DNA of 64,000 nucleotides, from assembly GCA_947243795.1 (NCBI GenBank), contig OX365937.1:667807-731806 (forward strand). Reading direction: 5' to 3'. This DNA comes from Saccharomyces uvarum. Its lineage: Eukaryota > Ascomycota > Saccharomycetes > Saccharomycetales > Saccharomycetaceae. The notes under the pieces were generated by a model, which saw only the letters and a list, made by a program, of their open reading frames with translations, ran no database searches and was not told the origin of the DNA. The position numbers and the translations under genes are program-made. Numbering within the stretch: the first letter of the stretch is position 1; each line of letters starts with the position of its first letter. Shown here in pieces: positions 52,702 through 63,845 of the stretch.

Positions 52702-54207
52702 TTACACTTGGTCAATAACTTCTTTCACGGCAGCAAGTGGTCCGTTGTTGTAAACGGCCTTGAGTGAGTGAGTCAATTGAGCAACAAATTCCTTGTTATC
52801 ACGTATCTCAGGACCAAAGAGACAATCGATACTTAACAATTCGTGGGGATCAGAACCGCCTTTAACGGCGGCTTTTTGTAGGATTGGCGCCATGGGGTCC
52901 TCAATTTCGAATGGCTTCCCATTCATATCCTTACCAGTCAAGTAACGGAACCAACCAGCAACACAAACGGCCAGTAGCTTGTACTTACTATCTGGTCTAC
53001 GCAATTGCTCGTAAATTGAAGGTAGAACATATTTGGGCATCTTACCCGAGCCCATCAAACAAATACGAGAGACAGTATCCTGAATAGCTGGGTTGGAGAA
53101 TCTTTCCAACACTGAAGCAGTGTATTCTTCAAAATCGACGCCTGGTACTTTTGGCAACAATGGAATAACCTCCTCGTGCATTAGCACACGGATATACTTG
53201 TTGATAGTTGGATCGTTCACAACCTCATGAATATAAGTGTAACCAGCTAGGTAACCCAGATATCCCATGGCTGAATGACCACCGTTAAGTAAACGTAGTT
53301 TCATTAATTCGTAAGACTCAACGTCTTTAACAACCTGCACACCAGCAAGCTCCCAAGGAGGACGGCCGTCAGAGAAATTGTCTTCTAGCACCCACTGGAT
53401 GAAAGGCTCGGCTACGACAGGGCATTTGTCCTGAATTCCATATGTGTCGGCGACAAATTTGCGCTCGACGTCAGTGCAACGTGGTGTCACACGATCAACC
53501 ATACTGTTAGGAGCAGTCACCTTTTCAGCAATCCAAGCGGCGAATTTTGGATCCTTCAATTTGGCAAACTCAACAAGCATGGCCTTGAGTGTGATACCGT
53601 TCTGTGGCATGTTATCACACGACATGATAGTAAAAGGATGACCACTTTCCTTATAACGTAGCAACAAAGCCTCATACAAATATCCGTAAATAGTGTTTGG
53701 TCTCTCTGGGTGATTCAAATCGTTGACAATTGCGGCATCATCAGCCATCAAAGAGTGCGTGGCCTCATTGTGATAATAACCGTTTTCTGTGACGGTAAGA
53801 GACACAATGTGTGTGTCTGGATGGGCCATCTTTGCGATGACAGCCTTTGGATCATCTGGTGCGTACATGTAGGCTGTAATGGAGCCAACAATGTAGGCAT
53901 TGGTGTCTTTGATACCGCGCTCCACAAGCGTGTAAAGACAGTCCTGGGCGTCCATGGCATCGCGCATAGGAGCGTCTGCTTTCATTAAACCAACCCCACA
54001 GATGGACCAGTCCTTAACGTTGTGTTCCTGCATTAGACGCTGCATAAAGACAGCCAAGTGGGAACGGTGGAATGCACCAACACCTAGATGGACGATGCCT
54101 TGTTTGACACCTTCCCTGGGGTAAGTTGGTACCGGTAGAGTCGATTGGAAGCTCTTGAGGGTTTTAGCATTCAAGCTAGTAGCTGTTGTTTCTCCGGGTT
54201 TAGTCAT
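52702..54207 (-). CDS. DSF1: Mannitol dehydrogenase (DSF1/MAN2 type)
   Basis: 501 residues from the ATG at 54205-54207 (S. cerevisiae Dsf1 and Man2 are 502); the frame is open 23 codons further up but that is Lys/Asn-rich leader. A polyol-specific long-chain dehydrogenase, NAD-dependent, oxidising mannitol to fructose. HLGVGAFHRSHLAVF binds the cofactor; the catalytic LRLLNGGHSAMGYLGYLAG (about 308-326) is intact. Converges with the HXT gene across about 400 bp, as DSF1-HXT13 and MAN2-HXT17 do in S. cerevisiae. Confidence 0.95.
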   Translation of the reverse strand: MTKPGETTATSLNAKTLKSFQSTLPVPTYPREGVKQGIVHLGVGAFHRSHLAVFMQRLMQEHNVKDWSICGVGLMKADAPMRDAMDAQDCLYTLVERGIKDTNAYIVGSITAYMYAPDDPKAVIAKMAHPDTHIVSLTVTENGYYHNEATHSLMADDAAIVNDLNHPERPNTIYGYLYEALLLRYKESGHPFTIMSCDNMPQNGITLKAMLVEFAKLKDPKFAAWIAEKVTAPNSMVDRVTPRCTDVERKFVADTYGIQDKCPVVAEPFIQWVLEDNFSDGRPPWELAGVQVVKDVESYELMKLRLLNGGHSAMGYLGYLAGYTYIHEVVNDPTINKYIRVLMHEEVIPLLPKVPGVDFEEYTASVLERFSNPAIQDTVSRICLMGSGKMPKYVLPSIYEQLRRPDSKYKLLAVCVAGWFRYLTGKDMNGKPFEIEDPMAPILQKAAVKGGSDPHELLSIDCLFGPEIRDNKEFVAQLTHSLKAVYNNGPLAAVKEVIDQV

Positions 54208-56232
54208 GTTTGAAATTGTATGTTTATTATTACTTTTGATTTTTGTCTTGATTTTTCGATAGTGAATTTCTAGCAAAAGTAACGATTATTGCCGAGTGTT
54301 GTCGACTATTTATATATGAAATGGAATGGAGTTCAGAATTGAGCGAAGTGCCAGACGGTTGGACAAACAATCCCTCCTGAAACATGAAAACATCTCTTGG
54401 CTAACCTGTAGACTAGCTTTATTACCGAGGCATATGTCTCCTGATACAGCAAGTACAGAAATAGCAAGGAAGGCGTACGATTCACCCCACTTCTCCACAA
54501 TCAATACAAAAGATTGATTGGACAACTCTTTGAGTGCAACGCTTAAGCAATGATGTATTATTGCAATGGAAGGAAATTGATCATAGTGGGCTGACTGACG
54601 ATTTGTTGCGTTATAATGCCGCGATGAATTTGCGCCAAGGAGATTATGGGCACGGTGGGGGCGACGCAGGCACTGTAGGATCAGGCACGCCACCCCATGG
54701 TTAGCGTATACGTAAGCAGTAGCTTATTTTGGCGAAAAAAATGCGTAGGAGACTTTTTTTTTAGGCACGCGCCCGTACTGGCAGAGGTGCAGTGCAGTTT
54801 GTGAATGTCGCAGCTAGCCAATATAGGGCAAAGAAAAGGCACTATAGGTTGTTTATACATTGGGCGTTATTGTATGTAATCATCGTTTATAAACACTATA
54901 GGGGTTGCGGTGTTTATTGAAAAGTGTGATTCGTACATTAGGAAAGGGTATACAACATATCTCCCGTCTTATCTCCGGTTCCGTATATTTCCCCACCATA
55001 TCATCGTACACACCACTTCTTGAAGGTGGTAAAACAAATGAATCTTTCCGAGATACTCATTTCCTAGAACGTAAAAAAACTAGGAAGACAGAAAAGACCT
55101 TAGCCGCGATCGGCACCTTTGCAGCATTACTCTAGATTCCGAGAGTACGCATTACAAACAATTTAGGTGGCTGAGGTGTATGGGACACCAATTGGCAGTT
55201 ATGATAACATTTTTGAGTCTCGCCATCTATTATTTTGAAGTCGTCCGCGGAATGATTAACCTTTTTTGTTTCTCTTGTATCCGCTAAAGGAGTGAAAGTA
55301 CGGAGTACGCAGACAGTAAAAACCTCGAAGAAAAATAAGGGGAGCCTGAATTCTCCTTAAGATGTCCCCCACCCCCACACGAAACACGTCATAAAAAACA
55401 TACTCTTTCGTTGTTACTATGGAGAGTAAAATATACTAGTAATCTATTTATATTGTCTAAAATGGTAAACATAACCCTCGAGTTAAATTAAACTTTCCCC
55501 CACCACCACAACAAGATAGTGCAGAGGTTTTTCACACTAGAATTTAGGTGGTAATAGTGGCGATGGAAGCAGCAAGAGAGGAAACAGTATCCTCATCTCA
55601 AGGTGCTATGGGAGAAAAAACCAAAATCAAGAGGAAATGATTTCACGTGCATCCAACGAACACAGAGAAGGGCCAGGTTACGAGTATATTTTTTTTTTTT
55701 TCGTTTGTCAGAGTGTATTTAACGATCGGCGACAAAACTTTCAAGTAACCCAGGTAGCGATATGCACCGGGAGAAGCCAAGGCTTCGATAGCAGCCGCTT
55801 GTCCACTGAAGATACGTGAGTATTTTATTTTATTATTTGTAAAATGTTTCGGCGATATTAATAAGATAGCCAAAGGCATCAATGGCGTGTTATCAAATAA
55901 TGTTTCTTTCACTACTAAAGTAGTGTTAAACTGGTGTGGCAATCGATCAAGTCAGCAAGTTCTACTTAGGTAAAATTTACTGATTTCGATGAAATAATAT
56001 CAAATCTATTGAAGTAAAACAATACATATACTTTACAATCGTGTCTATTTAAAATTCAGGTTGCAACTAAATAACGCATTATGTTTATCAACACTGAAAA
56101 ATGCCAAATACGGCATGGCACTTGTGATGGAAAATTATGGAAAAAAAATGCAGTACTGAAAGTTAGTAGAAACAGTGAACGAACTAAGGGAATGAGGGTA
56201 TAATTGGAATTAGAATTTATTCGATTTTAATC
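54208..56232. other. DSF1-type/amidase intergenic region
   Basis: About 2 kb. It includes copy 2 of the shared upstream element, a 76-codon plus frame at 54905-55135 with no recognisable family, and a T-rich tract at 55690. No supported gene. Confidence 0.6.
54500..54720. promoter_or_regulatory. Shared upstream element, copy 2
   Basis: Matches 47350-47560 in block order and orientation (GCTTAAGCAATGATGTATTA, GATTTGTTGCGTTATAATG, GCCAAGGAGA, CACGGTGGGG). A CCACCCCA word at 54688-54695 fits Mig1. It lies about 300-500 bp upstream of the mannitol dehydrogenase. Confidence 0.65.
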
Positions 56233-57984
56233 TTAAACAACGGGGATATTCTTTGCCACATATTCATGATATTGTGGCTTGCATTTGTAATTTAATAAAT
56301 CTTCAATAGCGGATCCGTATTTAATCAACTGAGGTTCTTGCCAAGCTGATTGCATTATTCCAAGACCAAAGGGTCTGCCGTTAGCCTTTTTTACACCTAT
56401 TGGTAACGTAATCATTGGGTAACCAGCCTTAGCAGCTTGCTGATAGGTAATCGACAAACCACTTGGAACTAATAGACCATCCAGCTTGAAATTTTCGCCG
56501 GTATCAGGATCTGTATAGTTTAAGGCATGGTCAATACCTTCATCCCTAGAGGTTCTCTGGACGAATTCAACAGCTTCCCAGTAAGTATCATTCTTAATAC
56601 CTCCCCAAGCCAGAGAGTCTAAGAAAGAATCCTGACCTGATGAGAAAGCAGGATGTGTACTATCGTACCCACCTTCGCTACCGGTATTTTTATAATTATA
56701 TGCAACAATGTCTTCTAAAGAGCGAATATTTGTGTTTTCCAGTTCACTCAAGTAAGACTTGATGTTATTGTAAAAGTCAACTTTGACCACAGTAAATTCA
56801 CTCTCATTTGTAGATCCAAGGTCCCAATTCCAGCCTTTATCTGAAATCACATCTAGATTTCCAAAGTCTGTATTGTTATAAACCGTGGCTCCCGCATCTT
56901 GAATTAGTTTGATAACTTCTAAAAGTCTAGGGATCTCATCAGTTTTGGCAAGTGACCAAAGCTTTTTCCATGGCAAACCAAATCTAGCACCTTTCAGAGC
57001 CTTTTTGTCAGACAAAAATTTCACATAATCACCATCATCTGGAACATTACCGGTTTGATTTAGAGTATATACGTCTCTTTCATCAACCCCCCACATATAT
57101 TGAAAAGCATATACTGCATCACGGACAGTTCTGGCCATAGGCCCAGTTGAATCCTGATGTTCCGACTCTGGAATCACACCAGATCTTGAAGTCAAACCAA
57201 CGGTTGGTTTAAAACCAACGATACCATTTCTCATTGCAGGATCGATAATACTGCCGTCAGTTTCGGTACCTAACGAAAACATTATCATGTTTGCAGCTAC
57301 AGAGCTAGCGCTACCAGAAGAACTACCACCTGGATTGACAGTAAGATTGAAAGGACAACGTGCTTGGCCACCTCTGGCAGAGTAGCCCTCAGAGTAGTCT
57401 GATGATCTCATGTCTGCCCATTCACTTAATGTAGAGTGGCCAAACAATACAGCACCAGCATCTCTCAGTTTGGATACGACATGAGAATCACGTGGTACTA
57501 CCGAACCCAAGAGCATCCATGAACCGCATGTAGTATCCATTTTATCCTTTGTAGCATAATTGTCCTTGACCAAAAATGGAATACCATGCAATGGACTTCT
57601 AACAACACCCGCTGCCCGCTCACGATCACTTTCCTGAGCAATTGAAATAGCATCTGGATTGATTTGCATTATACCATTAACATACGGATCAACTTGGAAA
57701 TAGCGGTCTAGGTAGCAGCGAACAACATCCTCTGATGTCAAGACACCTTTTTCAAAGTAACCCTGCAATTGGTCTATGGTGGCATCATTTAAAGTTATAC
57801 CTTTACATGTATCCATTGGAAATAGTTCTTCTGACTGCGTTTGTGGATAAATGAAAGTGGTTGTGTTTACCGCTTGCGTTTCAGCCGGCACGTTGGCTAA
57901 AAACCGTTTCCATAGTTTTTCAATTGGCGAGGCTTCAACCGATGCCAATGATAACCCTAATAATAAAGTGTTCTTGATTCTCAT
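56233..57984 (-). CDS. Secreted amidase-signature hydrolase
   Basis: 583 residues with a signal peptide (MRIKNTLLLGLSLASVEAS) and about ten N-glycosylation sites. The amidase-signature fold is shown by LVKDNYAT (Lys140), PGGSSSGSASSVAANM (cis-Ser about 221-222) and GTETDGSIIDPA (nucleophile Ser245), a complete Ser-cisSer-Lys triad, and SGPMARTVRDA-like STGPMARTVRDA. It would release ammonia or an acid from amides outside the cell or in the vacuole. It is unlike S. cerevisiae Amd2 in being secreted, and I know of no S288C ortholog. Fungal secreted amidases are common in filamentous ascomycetes, so lateral origin is possible but unproven. Confidence 0.9.
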   Translation of the reverse strand: MRIKNTLLLGLSLASVEASPIEKLWKRFLANVPAETQAVNTTTFIYPQTQSEELFPMDTCKGITLNDATIDQLQGYFEKGVLTSEDVVRCYLDRYFQVDPYVNGIMQINPDAISIAQESDRERAAGVVRSPLHGIPFLVKDNYATKDKMDTTCGSWMLLGSVVPRDSHVVSKLRDAGAVLFGHSTLSEWADMRSSDYSEGYSARGGQARCPFNLTVNPGGSSSGSASSVAANMIMFSLGTETDGSIIDPAMRNGIVGFKPTVGLTSRSGVIPESEHQDSTGPMARTVRDAVYAFQYMWGVDERDVYTLNQTGNVPDDGDYVKFLSDKKALKGARFGLPWKKLWSLAKTDEIPRLLEVIKLIQDAGATVYNNTDFGNLDVISDKGWNWDLGSTNESEFTVVKVDFYNNIKSYLSELENTNIRSLEDIVAYNYKNTGSEGGYDSTHPAFSSGQDSFLDSLAWGGIKNDTYWEAVEFVQRTSRDEGIDHALNYTDPDTGENFKLDGLLVPSGLSITYQQAAKAGYPMITLPIGVKKANGRPFGLGIMQSAWQEPQLIKYGSAIEDLLNYKCKPQYHEYVAKNIPVV

Positions 57985-60900
57985 AACTTTCTGGTGATCT
58001 GTTATTCTGAATTACATTCCAAATTTCAGGACGATGATGATGCCATATGCCCTCCATATATAGTAAACATTAATGCTGTATGTTCTCATCATTTTGGTCA
58101 ATGAAAGACATATCACATTTGCATAGGAGTTTACAGTAAAAGATAGAAAGATAAGGCATATCACTTGCAGAGTTGAACCAAGTTTGACAATCAATTTGTG
58201 AAAATCCTGTTCTGTTATCATTATGGAGTTGTTTGATTGATGCAAATTTTGATTTTGGTCACATTTCAAATGAAAATATCAACGATAGCACTCTCACCCT
58301 CACGGTAAGAAGTATAACTCTTCGAAAAAAAGCGAGAGGATTAAGATTGGTACGGTTCAAATAGTGTCATTACGTTATCATAAAGTTTTTTTTTCCACAG
58401 GTAATTCATGGCGGAGATAGTGAAAAAAATTCCATCCTTGGAAATATAATATGCCTATAACAGGCAAGAATACCAGTAAAGTATTCAATGCGGCGAAGAT
58501 ATCGTTAGCAACCAACTAAAATCCTCAATTCCATGCTATCGTGATAGGAATTCTCAACGGTAAACTTGGTGACGTCGTTCAAATTTTTCAGATTTACCTT
58601 CTTGACGGGGATATACCCATATACGTACGTGATAACAGATTGAGAAAAGATATGATAACAGATTGAGAAAAGACATGATAAGCGAAGATCTCTCATAGAA
58701 CCCTTTTTACCAGATCCGATTTTCTTCTGGTGCCAAATTTGTTGAGAATCATGACTCATTGCTTACAAACCTTTTATCGAAATAGTAGACAACGATTTGT
58801 ACGACAAGGTTAGTTTGTCACGATATAAGGTATGTGCCTGTTTAGAGCAGCGCGTTTTATTCAAACACTAACAATTACCAATTCTCAAGCAGAGGGTTTT
58901 ATTGTGCAGGAAGTTTAATAGCTTATTATAAACATAGTATTATATTCGGTATAATTTTTAACTTTATCAGCACTGTTCAGAAATTAGAATGCCAAAGGAG
59001 GTAGTATTTGCTAAGAAAAGTCAAGACATTTTGTTGTTGTCAGAGATGTCTTGAGGTCAAACAAACGCCCGAAAAGTGCTGGTTCTTTGTTTTGAGTGAA
59101 ATTCACGACACTTTTTGAAAACCTTGTGAACTTGGTGATAAATATTGGGATTTTCCATTCTTCGTTAAAGCAATAATATTATGTGTAAGGAAATTAGAAA
59201 TCTTGGATAATATAATAAATAACTTTATTGTCTCCTTTATGTGTTTTCATCCGTTGATCCTATACATTATCAATCCTTGTGCATGTGCTTTCATTAGATT
59301 CGATGACGATTTGAGTCTTGATTTACTGGGCTTGTAGTTTATGTCATTTTCTAACACGGTATATGATAATATTCTAGTAACATGAATAAGAGCCTTGACC
59401 TGTCGTACTAGCAATAAACGGACATAGTTGAGTCTAGTTCCAACAATTTTATTATTGTTCCTTGTTGTATTCCTTTATGAGAGTATTGACTTGCAGGGAA
59501 TGTAGGCCTTCAATATCTTGTTTAGCTTTTTCGGGAAAACTTCTAGAACCCGGCGTGCTTGAAAATAACTAGCTTGTATTCTAAGAATAGAAGCATGAGT
59601 AACTCAAATGCCCATTCTGGAAATACCAGAATGTGTATGTGAGGTTAATATTTCATGCTGTCCTTCTAGGCTACGATTGAATGGTTTCATGAAATTAGCA
59701 TGTAAAGATGACAGTCTATTTATAGTATATCATAAGAATAAAGGTCGCAAAGCATACTATAGGATAAGGGAACGTACATTTCAGCAAGTTTCCTGGGATA
59801 TTGAGTGTGTATGTATAAGTAATCTCTATTAAAAACTTTCCAATGCTGCCAAACTGCTAATTTTCTCTGTCTGAGCGGCCAAAACTACAAAGCGATACAA
59901 CAGATTACTAGGCTACTTGTGCTTTATATTGCCGTCACATCATATCTTGATGTAAATATTGTTTATGGGTACTACATCTCAATATATTAGTAAAAGAAAA
60001 CACTTCTAGTTACTCACTAAGACAGAGAAGAATAAAATAGGCAAAAAACAAAACTAAAAAAAACAGTCTTAACAATGGCAAGCAATTAACTCACTTTGAA
60101 TACAAGTTTGACTTCTAATCTGATATCATTTTTTTAATCAAAAAACCTCTTGAATTTTGGATTCAGTTGAAATGGAAGTATTACTACTACGCATAAGGCA
60201 AAAAAAAGAATTTCTTCTCGAAGAAATTTTTTACGGATGATAGTTAGGGCCAGTGCAAAAACATCTAACTACAGATGAGCCCAAGCGACAAGAGAGTCTT
60301 AGTGACCAGATTTTAATACATAGCAGTACCGATAGAAGATATCGTAGGGACAATGCCTGCGAAAACAAATGCTACACAACGTGGGTAGCACACAGCAAAG
60401 TAGGAAAATAAAAATTGAAAAAGGATGAACACTGCAAACGTGAACGAAGACAAAGAAAACTAACCGACATCTAGTGTACGCTGGCTGTCCAGCTGAGCAA
60501 AAACGATGACAAAAAATATCCAACCTACGCTCATAATATGCAGTACAAGAAGCTCTGGTACAAACGTGCTGTTATCAAACTTAGGATTAGCATAGCTTGT
60601 TTGGAAAATGTATCATGCGAGGTATCCAAATCCGTCACCCGTCGCGAAGCCCACATATGCTACGCCCTTTCGATTAAAGCAAAGTTGTAGATATCTATAA
60701 ATACCAGCAGGAATAACTTAAAAATACCATGTACGCAGCGAAGCAAGCGAAATTTTTTCCTCGACAACATATTTTGAAGCCCTTAACAGGGCTTCAAAAG
60801 TAAACTAACACAAACTAAGTTTCTCCTTCTTCCTCTGTTTGATTATATAATACCCATTGTCGCCTGTAACATTTCTAATCCTACGGCACCGACGATGTAA

Positions 60901-61270
60901 AATATTAGCTGCCAATGTCTTTGGAAGGAAAAAGATTAATACAATCGAGTTCACAGATGCTATCTAGGTCAGTAGCACCTTTACGAGACAGATCCACCAT
61001 TGGTCATAAAGCGAAAGAAGCGGCCCCATTTTCTTAGAAAACGCAAAAGGGGCAGCCAAGCGTACCCGGCTGGGCTTACGCAGACTGAGTTTGAAAATTC
61101 CATTTATAATTGATATGATGTGCTGTGCCGACGGAGTTTTTCAAGGCCTTTTGCGAGCGGGTAATATTTAATTATGATCACATGACTATCACATGATCAT
61201 GTCGGAACACGCTGCCCGAGAAAAAGTGTTCAGCCGCACATGCAAGGCACGTCAGCTGGGCGGCTAAGTA
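57985..61270. other. Gene-poor region between amidase and subtelomeric repeats
   Basis: About 3.3 kb. It contains a 22-bp tandem duplication at 58629-58674 (GATAACAGATTGAGAAAAG unit), several short hairpins, and no supported gene; the minus frames at 58505-58759 and 60299-60523 have no recognised family. A remnant of old subtelomeric genes is possible. I could not define a core X element, Abf1 site or origin with confidence. Confidence 0.55.
60772..60799. repeat. Perfect 11-bp inverted repeat with 6-nt loop
   Basis: TTTTGAAGCCC, loop TTAACA, then GGGCTTCAAAA. A strong hairpin in otherwise gene-free sequence. It could be a transcript end or chance. Confidence 0.8.
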
Positions 61271-63845
61271 AGTTGGTAATATTAAGAGAAGCTAAGATGA
61301 GTGAGGCGAACGATGGGTGTATGCGGTGGCTCAATGTCCTGTCGGTCTGTATTCATGTCATCGGGGAATAAGAGCATTGCAAATTATGGTTTAGGTGTGG
61401 TTATGCAAAAATTACTTGTATGTGATAGTATGGAGAGAGTGGTGACATATCATGATAATATGGCAGTGGTGGAGGTATATTCCAGGGGAGGTATGTGGTA
61501 TTATATTATATTGAGATGAGTGGTGGTATATTTTGTGGTATTATGGTATGGATAAACGGTTGTATAGTTATGATATTATGGTAATAGAAGTATGGTTAGG
61601 TTATATTACGAGGGTGGTGCCTATGATATTTTGTTATATGATGTATGATGCATGGTATGTTATGGGATATGATGTTGAGAATAGTGAGGGTATACGGTGG
61701 TGGTAGAATGTATATAGAATAACAGTATCTGGTATTATATTGGGATGAGTAACGGTATGTGATATATAGAGAGAGATGGTGAATGATACTGAGATATGTG
61801 GGGGTAGATAGATGGGCGGTGTGTAGTGTGGGGTGCGGGTGATAATGTATAGTTGATGGTATGAGTGCAAATGTGAGAATATTGAGATGTTTAAAGCGGA
61901 TATATGATGTAGAGTATCGTATTTAGTGGGGGGCAGAGTTTGGTGGTCGGGCGATGGATCGAATGTGAAAATGTCCAGGGTGTTAAGTGCTGAGGTTCGT
62001 GCCGTATATGGTGATAATGTGGTGGTATGGTAGAGAAAGAGCTGGGAAAGGGCGGTGATAGATTGAGGTAGTTTAGGTATATAATTGGTGGTTGGAGTGG
62101 GGCTAAGAAATAATGATTTATAGTTGGGTATGTATATTGGGTAAAAGGGTAGAAATTGTGAGAAAATATAAAAATATAGAATGTGAGAGTGGGAAGTTTA
62201 AGAATTATACTGGGTTTGTACTTAGTGAGTATTATATTTAGCGTCCGTGTGAGTATGTGGTGGTATTATATTTTAGCGTCCGTAGGAGTGCGCGTATCGA
62301 TTATAGTAGAAGTAGTCAGGATAATATAGTATGTCGATATTATGAAGAGAGTGATGATAAGTGGTATTATGGTATTATTATATGGAGGGGCGTGGTGTTT
62401 AGGATTATTTGTTTATGTTTATTTGTTTAGGATTCGATATGTATGTTAGCGTCCGTAGGAGTATGTGGTGGTATTATAATATATAGGGAGTGATAAGATG
62501 GTATATATGGAGAGAGACGATATTATGATATATGGTATGGGATATGGAGAGTGGTTAGGGTGAATTATGGAGGAGTGTGATTACGTTGATTTGTTTACGT
62601 TTGGATATGTATGTTTCGATGTATTTATTTGTTTACGTTTGGACGGTTGGAGAGTAGTGGTTAGGGTAGTGTTATATGGTATTACATTTAGCGTTTGTAG
62701 GAGTATGTGATTGTATATGATATTGAGAGTGATGGTATGTGATATTGAGAGCGATGGTATATGGTGTTGAGAGTGATGGTATATGATATTGGGCGTGATG
62801 GTATATGATATTGAGAGTGATGGTATATGATATTGTGGAGGGGTGTGGTGTTTACGTTGATTTGTTTAGGATTCGATGTTTACGTTTGAATGGTTGGAGG
62901 GTAGATATATGATGGAGAGAGTGGTGGTTAGGGTAGTGGGACATGATATTACATTTAGCGTCCGTATGAGGATGTGGTGGTATATGATATTGAAGTATGG
63001 TATATAATATTGAGAGTGATGGTATATGGTGTTGAGAGTGATGGTATGTGATATTGAGAGTGATGGTATATGATATTATGTTGAGAGTAGCAGGATATTG
63101 AAGTATGGTATATGGTGTTGAGAATAGTGGTGGAAGGTAGATGGGTGATATATAATGCATGGTATATGATATTGTGGAGGGGTGTGGTGTATATGTTTGT
63201 GTGTTTAGGTTGATTTGTTTAGGTTGATTTGTTTAGGTTTATATATATGTTTCGATAGTTGGAGAGTTTATGGAGATATTATGGAGATATTGAGGTAGAG
63301 TAATGGTGTGTGATAGTAAGTTGATTAGTTGGCTGGTTGGTTGGTATGGAGGGTAATAGTATAGAGGGTGAGGATTGTGCTGATATATGGTGATGCACAT
63401 GGTATTGGAGTTGTAGATGAGAGGGTAATGATATTGGAGATGGAGGTGTTACCCAGATGGTAAGTATGATATATGTGGTAGTGGTAGTGTGGTATGTAGA
63501 CATGTCGTATGGAAGAGTTAGGGAGGCCAATATGGTATTCGAGGGGTGGGGATTCGATGTGGGGGGATAAAATGAAAGAAATGTGGTGGGAAGGTGTGAA
63601 TGTACCAGGGTGTTAACTGGTGAGGTTCGTGGGGTGTGTGGGTGGTAATGATAGATGAGATGGAGGTTACCCAGATGGTGAGTATGATATGAGTGGTGTG
63701 GTAGCGTGGTATGTAGACATGTCGTATGGAAGAGTTAGGGAGGCCAATATGGTATTCGAGGGGTGGGGATTCGATGTGGAGGGATAAACTGAAAGAAATG
63801 TGGTGGGAAGGTGTGAATGTAGCAGGGTGTTAAGTGGTGAGGTTC
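61271..63845 (+). repeat. Subtelomeric G-rich degenerate repeats (X-like)
   Basis: About 2.6 kb of G/T/A-rich sequence built from TATGTGGTGGTATTAT, GAGAGTGATGGTATATGATATT and similar words. A block TTAGCGTCCGTAGGAGTATG recurs at about 62241, 62276, 62449, 62691 and 62958 with small changes, and TTGATTTGTTTAGGATTCGAT-like words recur near 62410, 62590, 62860 and 63210. Open frames here are low-complexity and not genes. Confidence 0.85.
63433..63845 (+). repeat. Telomere-proximal ~218-bp tandem duplication
   Basis: The block beginning ACCCAGATGG (63451) and running through GGAAGAGTTAGGGAGGCCAA and GGTGTGAATGTA to GAGGTTCGTGG recurs starting at 63669. The copies differ at only a few positions. 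A diverged third relative lies near 61930-62010 (CCAGGGTGTTAAG, GAGGTTCGTG). Confidence 0.85.

Noticed and set aside
58505-58759. 84-codon minus frame with a tandem 22-bp unit
   Set aside because: No recognisable family and it is built partly on a repeat; could be debris but not supportable as a gene.
61301-63530. Short frames in the subtelomeric repeats (for example 61634-61870, 62852-63160)
   Set aside because: They translate simple repeats (His/Pro/Ile-rich) and change with the repeat units.
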